DNA of 64,000 nucleotides from JAGWAJ01 sp026707615 (GTDB lineage: Bacteria > Acidobacteriota > Vicinamibacteria > Vicinamibacterales > UBA8438), in the NCBI GenBank assembly GCA_965207595.1, contig CBDBMW010000012.1, forward strand, positions 1,674,001 through 1,738,000, written 5' to 3'. A model generated the notes under the pieces. The model was not told the DNA's origin, ran no database searches, and saw only the letters and a program-made list of their open reading frames with translations. The number at the start of each line of letters is the position of its first letter. Position 1 is the stretch's first letter. Both the position numbers and the translations under genes were made by a program. Positions 62,845-64,000 of this stretch are shown in pieces.

Positions 62845-63531
62845 TCAGCCGGAGGGCGGAGGCGGCGCGACCAGCAGCTTCGCGGCCGCCCGCATGCCGA
62901 TGGCGATCGACCGGTCGCCGGCGCCGCGCACCAGCACGTGGTCGGCCGCCGCGTCCCGGCTCTCGACGCGGATCGTCTTCCCGGGCGTCAGGTGGCTCTG
63001 CTCGAGAAAGCGCAGGAACGCCGTGTCCTGGTCGGTCACCCGCGCGAGCACCACCGCGGTGTCGATGGGGCAGGTGAGCAGCGTCTGGTACCGCGGCGTG
63101 GCCATCGCCCCGTCCTGATCCGGGATCGGATCCCCGTGGGGGTCGACGGCGGGCCTCCCCAGCATCTCGTCGATGCGATCGATCAGGCGGTCGGAGGCGG
63201 CGTGCTCCAACCGCTCCGCCTCGTCGTGGACCTCCGCCCAGCTCATCCCCACCACCTCGACCAGGAAGAGCTCCATCAGCCGGTGGCGGCGCAGCACCAG
63301 AGCGGCCAGCTTCTGTCCCGCCGCGGTGAGCCTGACGCCGGCATAGGGCTCGTAGCGCACGAGGCCGGACTCCGCCAGCGTCTTGACCATGGTCGTGGCC
63401 GTCCCGGGGACGACGTGCAGCGCGCTCGCGAGCCGGCCCATCGGGACCAGCCGCGTGTCGTCCTCCTCGGCCATCTCGGCCTGGTAGATCGCCTTCAGGT
63501 AGTTCTCGACCGTGCTCGACGGTAGCGCCAT
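62845..63531 (-). CDS. DtxR/MntR-family metal-dependent repressor
   Basis: A 228-residue regulator. Residues 5-70 are the winged helix (STVENYLKAIYQAEM, RLASALHVVPGTATTMVKTL). The dimer/metal domain (75-140) has H83, H102, E104, E106, E109 and H110 in VHDEAERLEH, and PHGDPIPDQDG. Glu106 stands where DtxR has Cys102, as in SirR/manganese-type members, so the metal could be Mn or Fe. The C-terminal 145-228 is the SH3/FeoA-like domain. ATG 63531 is chosen because the family begins there; the longer frame covers the operator region. It probably represses itself and the 60226 operon. Confidence 0.93.
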   Translation of the reverse strand: MALPSSTVENYLKAIYQAEMAEEDDTRLVPMGRLASALHVVPGTATTMVKTLAESGLVRYEPYAGVRLTAAGQKLAALVLRRHRLMELFLVEVVGMSWAEVHDEAERLEHAASDRLIDRIDEMLGRPAVDPHGDPIPDQDGAMATPRYQTLLTCPIDTAVVLARVTDQDTAFLRFLEQSHLTPGKTIRVESRDAAADHVLVRGAGDRSIAIGMRAAAKLLVAPPPPSG

Positions 63532-63588
63532 GGTCCTGACCCGCCGGCCCGCGGCTTGACTTCGCCGCGCGGCTCGGCAACAATCGAT

Positions 63589-63604
63589 TTTTGACTCATC
63601 AAAC
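63589..63604. promoter_or_regulatory. DtxR/MntR-type operator in the divergent region
   Basis: TTTTGA-CTCA-TCAAAC, the same design as the site at 60196 with one mismatch in the last position. It lies 58 bp upstream of the regulator ATG and 44 bp before the divergent gene at 63648. On the minus strand TTGACA (63617-63612) is close by as a possible -35. Confidence 0.65.
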
Positions 63605-63647
63605 TTCTGATTGTCAAGCCTCAAATTCGCGGGATCGACGTGCTGAC

Positions 63648-64000
63648 ATGGTAGATCCGGCTCTGGCCCTTCTGATCTTCGCCGGCCTGTGCGTCGTTCT
63701 GGCCGCGCTCGGATGGCCGGGCCGCGGTCTGGTGCCCCGCTGGCTGCGGATGGCGCAGCTCGGCGAGAGGGTGCTCCTCGAAGACGCGCTCAAGCACGTC
63801 CTGACGTGCCGGCAGACCGGCCAGGGGTGCTCGGTCGACAGCGTGGCCGGCCGGCTGGGGCTGTCGCCGGCGCGCGCGGCGGCTCTGCTGTCGAGCCTCG
63901 CGCGCATGGGGCTGATCCGCATGGAGCCGGATGGTCCGGCGCTGACCCGCGAGGGTTCCCGCTCCGCCGTGAGCCTCGTACGCACGCACCGCCTGTGGGA
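63648..64000 (+). CDS. Membrane-anchored DtxR-like winged-helix protein, N-terminal part
   Basis: The first 117 codons of a gene that continues past the right edge. One membrane helix (LALLIFAGLCVVLAALGWPG, about 6-25) is followed by a basic stretch. A winged helix comes next at about 45-105: SVDSVAGRLGLSPARAAALL, SSLARMGLIRMEPDGPALT, then EGSRSAVSLVRTHRLW, which is the helix that in DtxR proteins carries metal ligands. A membrane-tethered metal sensor, or the N-terminal part of a metal-transport fusion, are both possible. It is divergent from the repressor and shares its operator. Confidence 0.75.
   Translation, partial: MVDPALALLIFAGLCVVLAALGWPGRGLVPRWLRMAQLGERVLLEDALKHVLTCRQTGQGCSVDSVAGRLGLSPARAAALLSSLARMGLIRMEPDGPALTREGSRSAVSLVRTHRLW

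Overview
The window reads as chromosomal DNA of a very GC-rich, Gram-negative, outer-membrane-bearing bacterium, most likely an Acidobacteriota member (Vicinamibacteria-like). This rests on several features together. There is a von Willebrand A protein of the type typical of Acidobacteria. There are beta-barrel proteins with CarboxypepD_reg-like domains, TonB proteins with a MerR-like N-terminus and a sigma-54 two-component pair. GTG/TTG starts are frequent and third codon positions are nearly all G or C. The class is inference. I see no phage, transposase, plasmid gene, rRNA, tRNA or CRISPR array. Most long ORFs in other frames are shadows caused by the GC content.

Layout. 1-5905 (minus): DUF1015 fragment, M23 peptidase, a palindromic repeat array, then an operon of aminotransferase, FAD-oxidoreductase/SelD fusion and Bcp. 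6138-13733 (plus): cobalamin-type radical SAM enzyme, S9 peptidase, zinc-ribbon rhomboid, secreted beta-propeller with a heme motif. 13912-22967 (minus): HEPN/MNT toxin-antitoxin pair, PcnB, PolA, a TonB / membrane protein / VWA operon, a methyltransferase. 23058-25838 (plus): inositol-phosphate synthase, membrane protein, ABC ATPase. 25940-29208 (minus): methylmalonyl-CoA mutase large subunit and GpmI. 29417-37074 (plus): a secreted protein and an outer-membrane barrel behind a consensus promoter, then a PDZ/GAF/PAS histidine kinase and NtrC-type regulator behind a sigma-54 promoter. 37122-43202 (minus): four glycosyltransferases in A-B-B'-A' paralogue order plus a cluster protein. 43388-46810: STAS protein, rpsU, purD, purE, an unknown.

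46855-56027 is a near-complete arginine regulon. The minus-strand operon argC-argB-argD-GNAT(argA)-argJ-argF, with 4-base stop/start overlaps at four of its five junctions, diverges from argR-argG-argH. The 150-bp control region carries promoters overlapped by ARG-box-like palindromes. 56174-59977 holds a disordered RG-rich protein, fabI, a small membrane protein, a deoxyhypusine-synthase-like enzyme and queC. 60226-64000 looks like a metal-responsive unit: a porin-like protein and a di-heme oxidoreductase, a DtxR/MntR regulator, and divergent from it a membrane-anchored DtxR-like protein cut by the window edge. The same TTTTGA-N4-TCAAA palindrome lies before the porin and before the regulator.

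The most unusual feature is a set of palindromic repeats. Family A (about 105 bp, two hairpins) occurs as a three-copy array and as single copies. One copy supplies the stop codon of ino1 and the Shine-Dalgarno of the next gene. Another is interrupted by a 72-bp family B element flanked by a 6-bp direct repeat. A third repeat (84 bp, a multiple of three) is expanded four-fold in frame inside the DNA-binding-like domain of the TonB gene.
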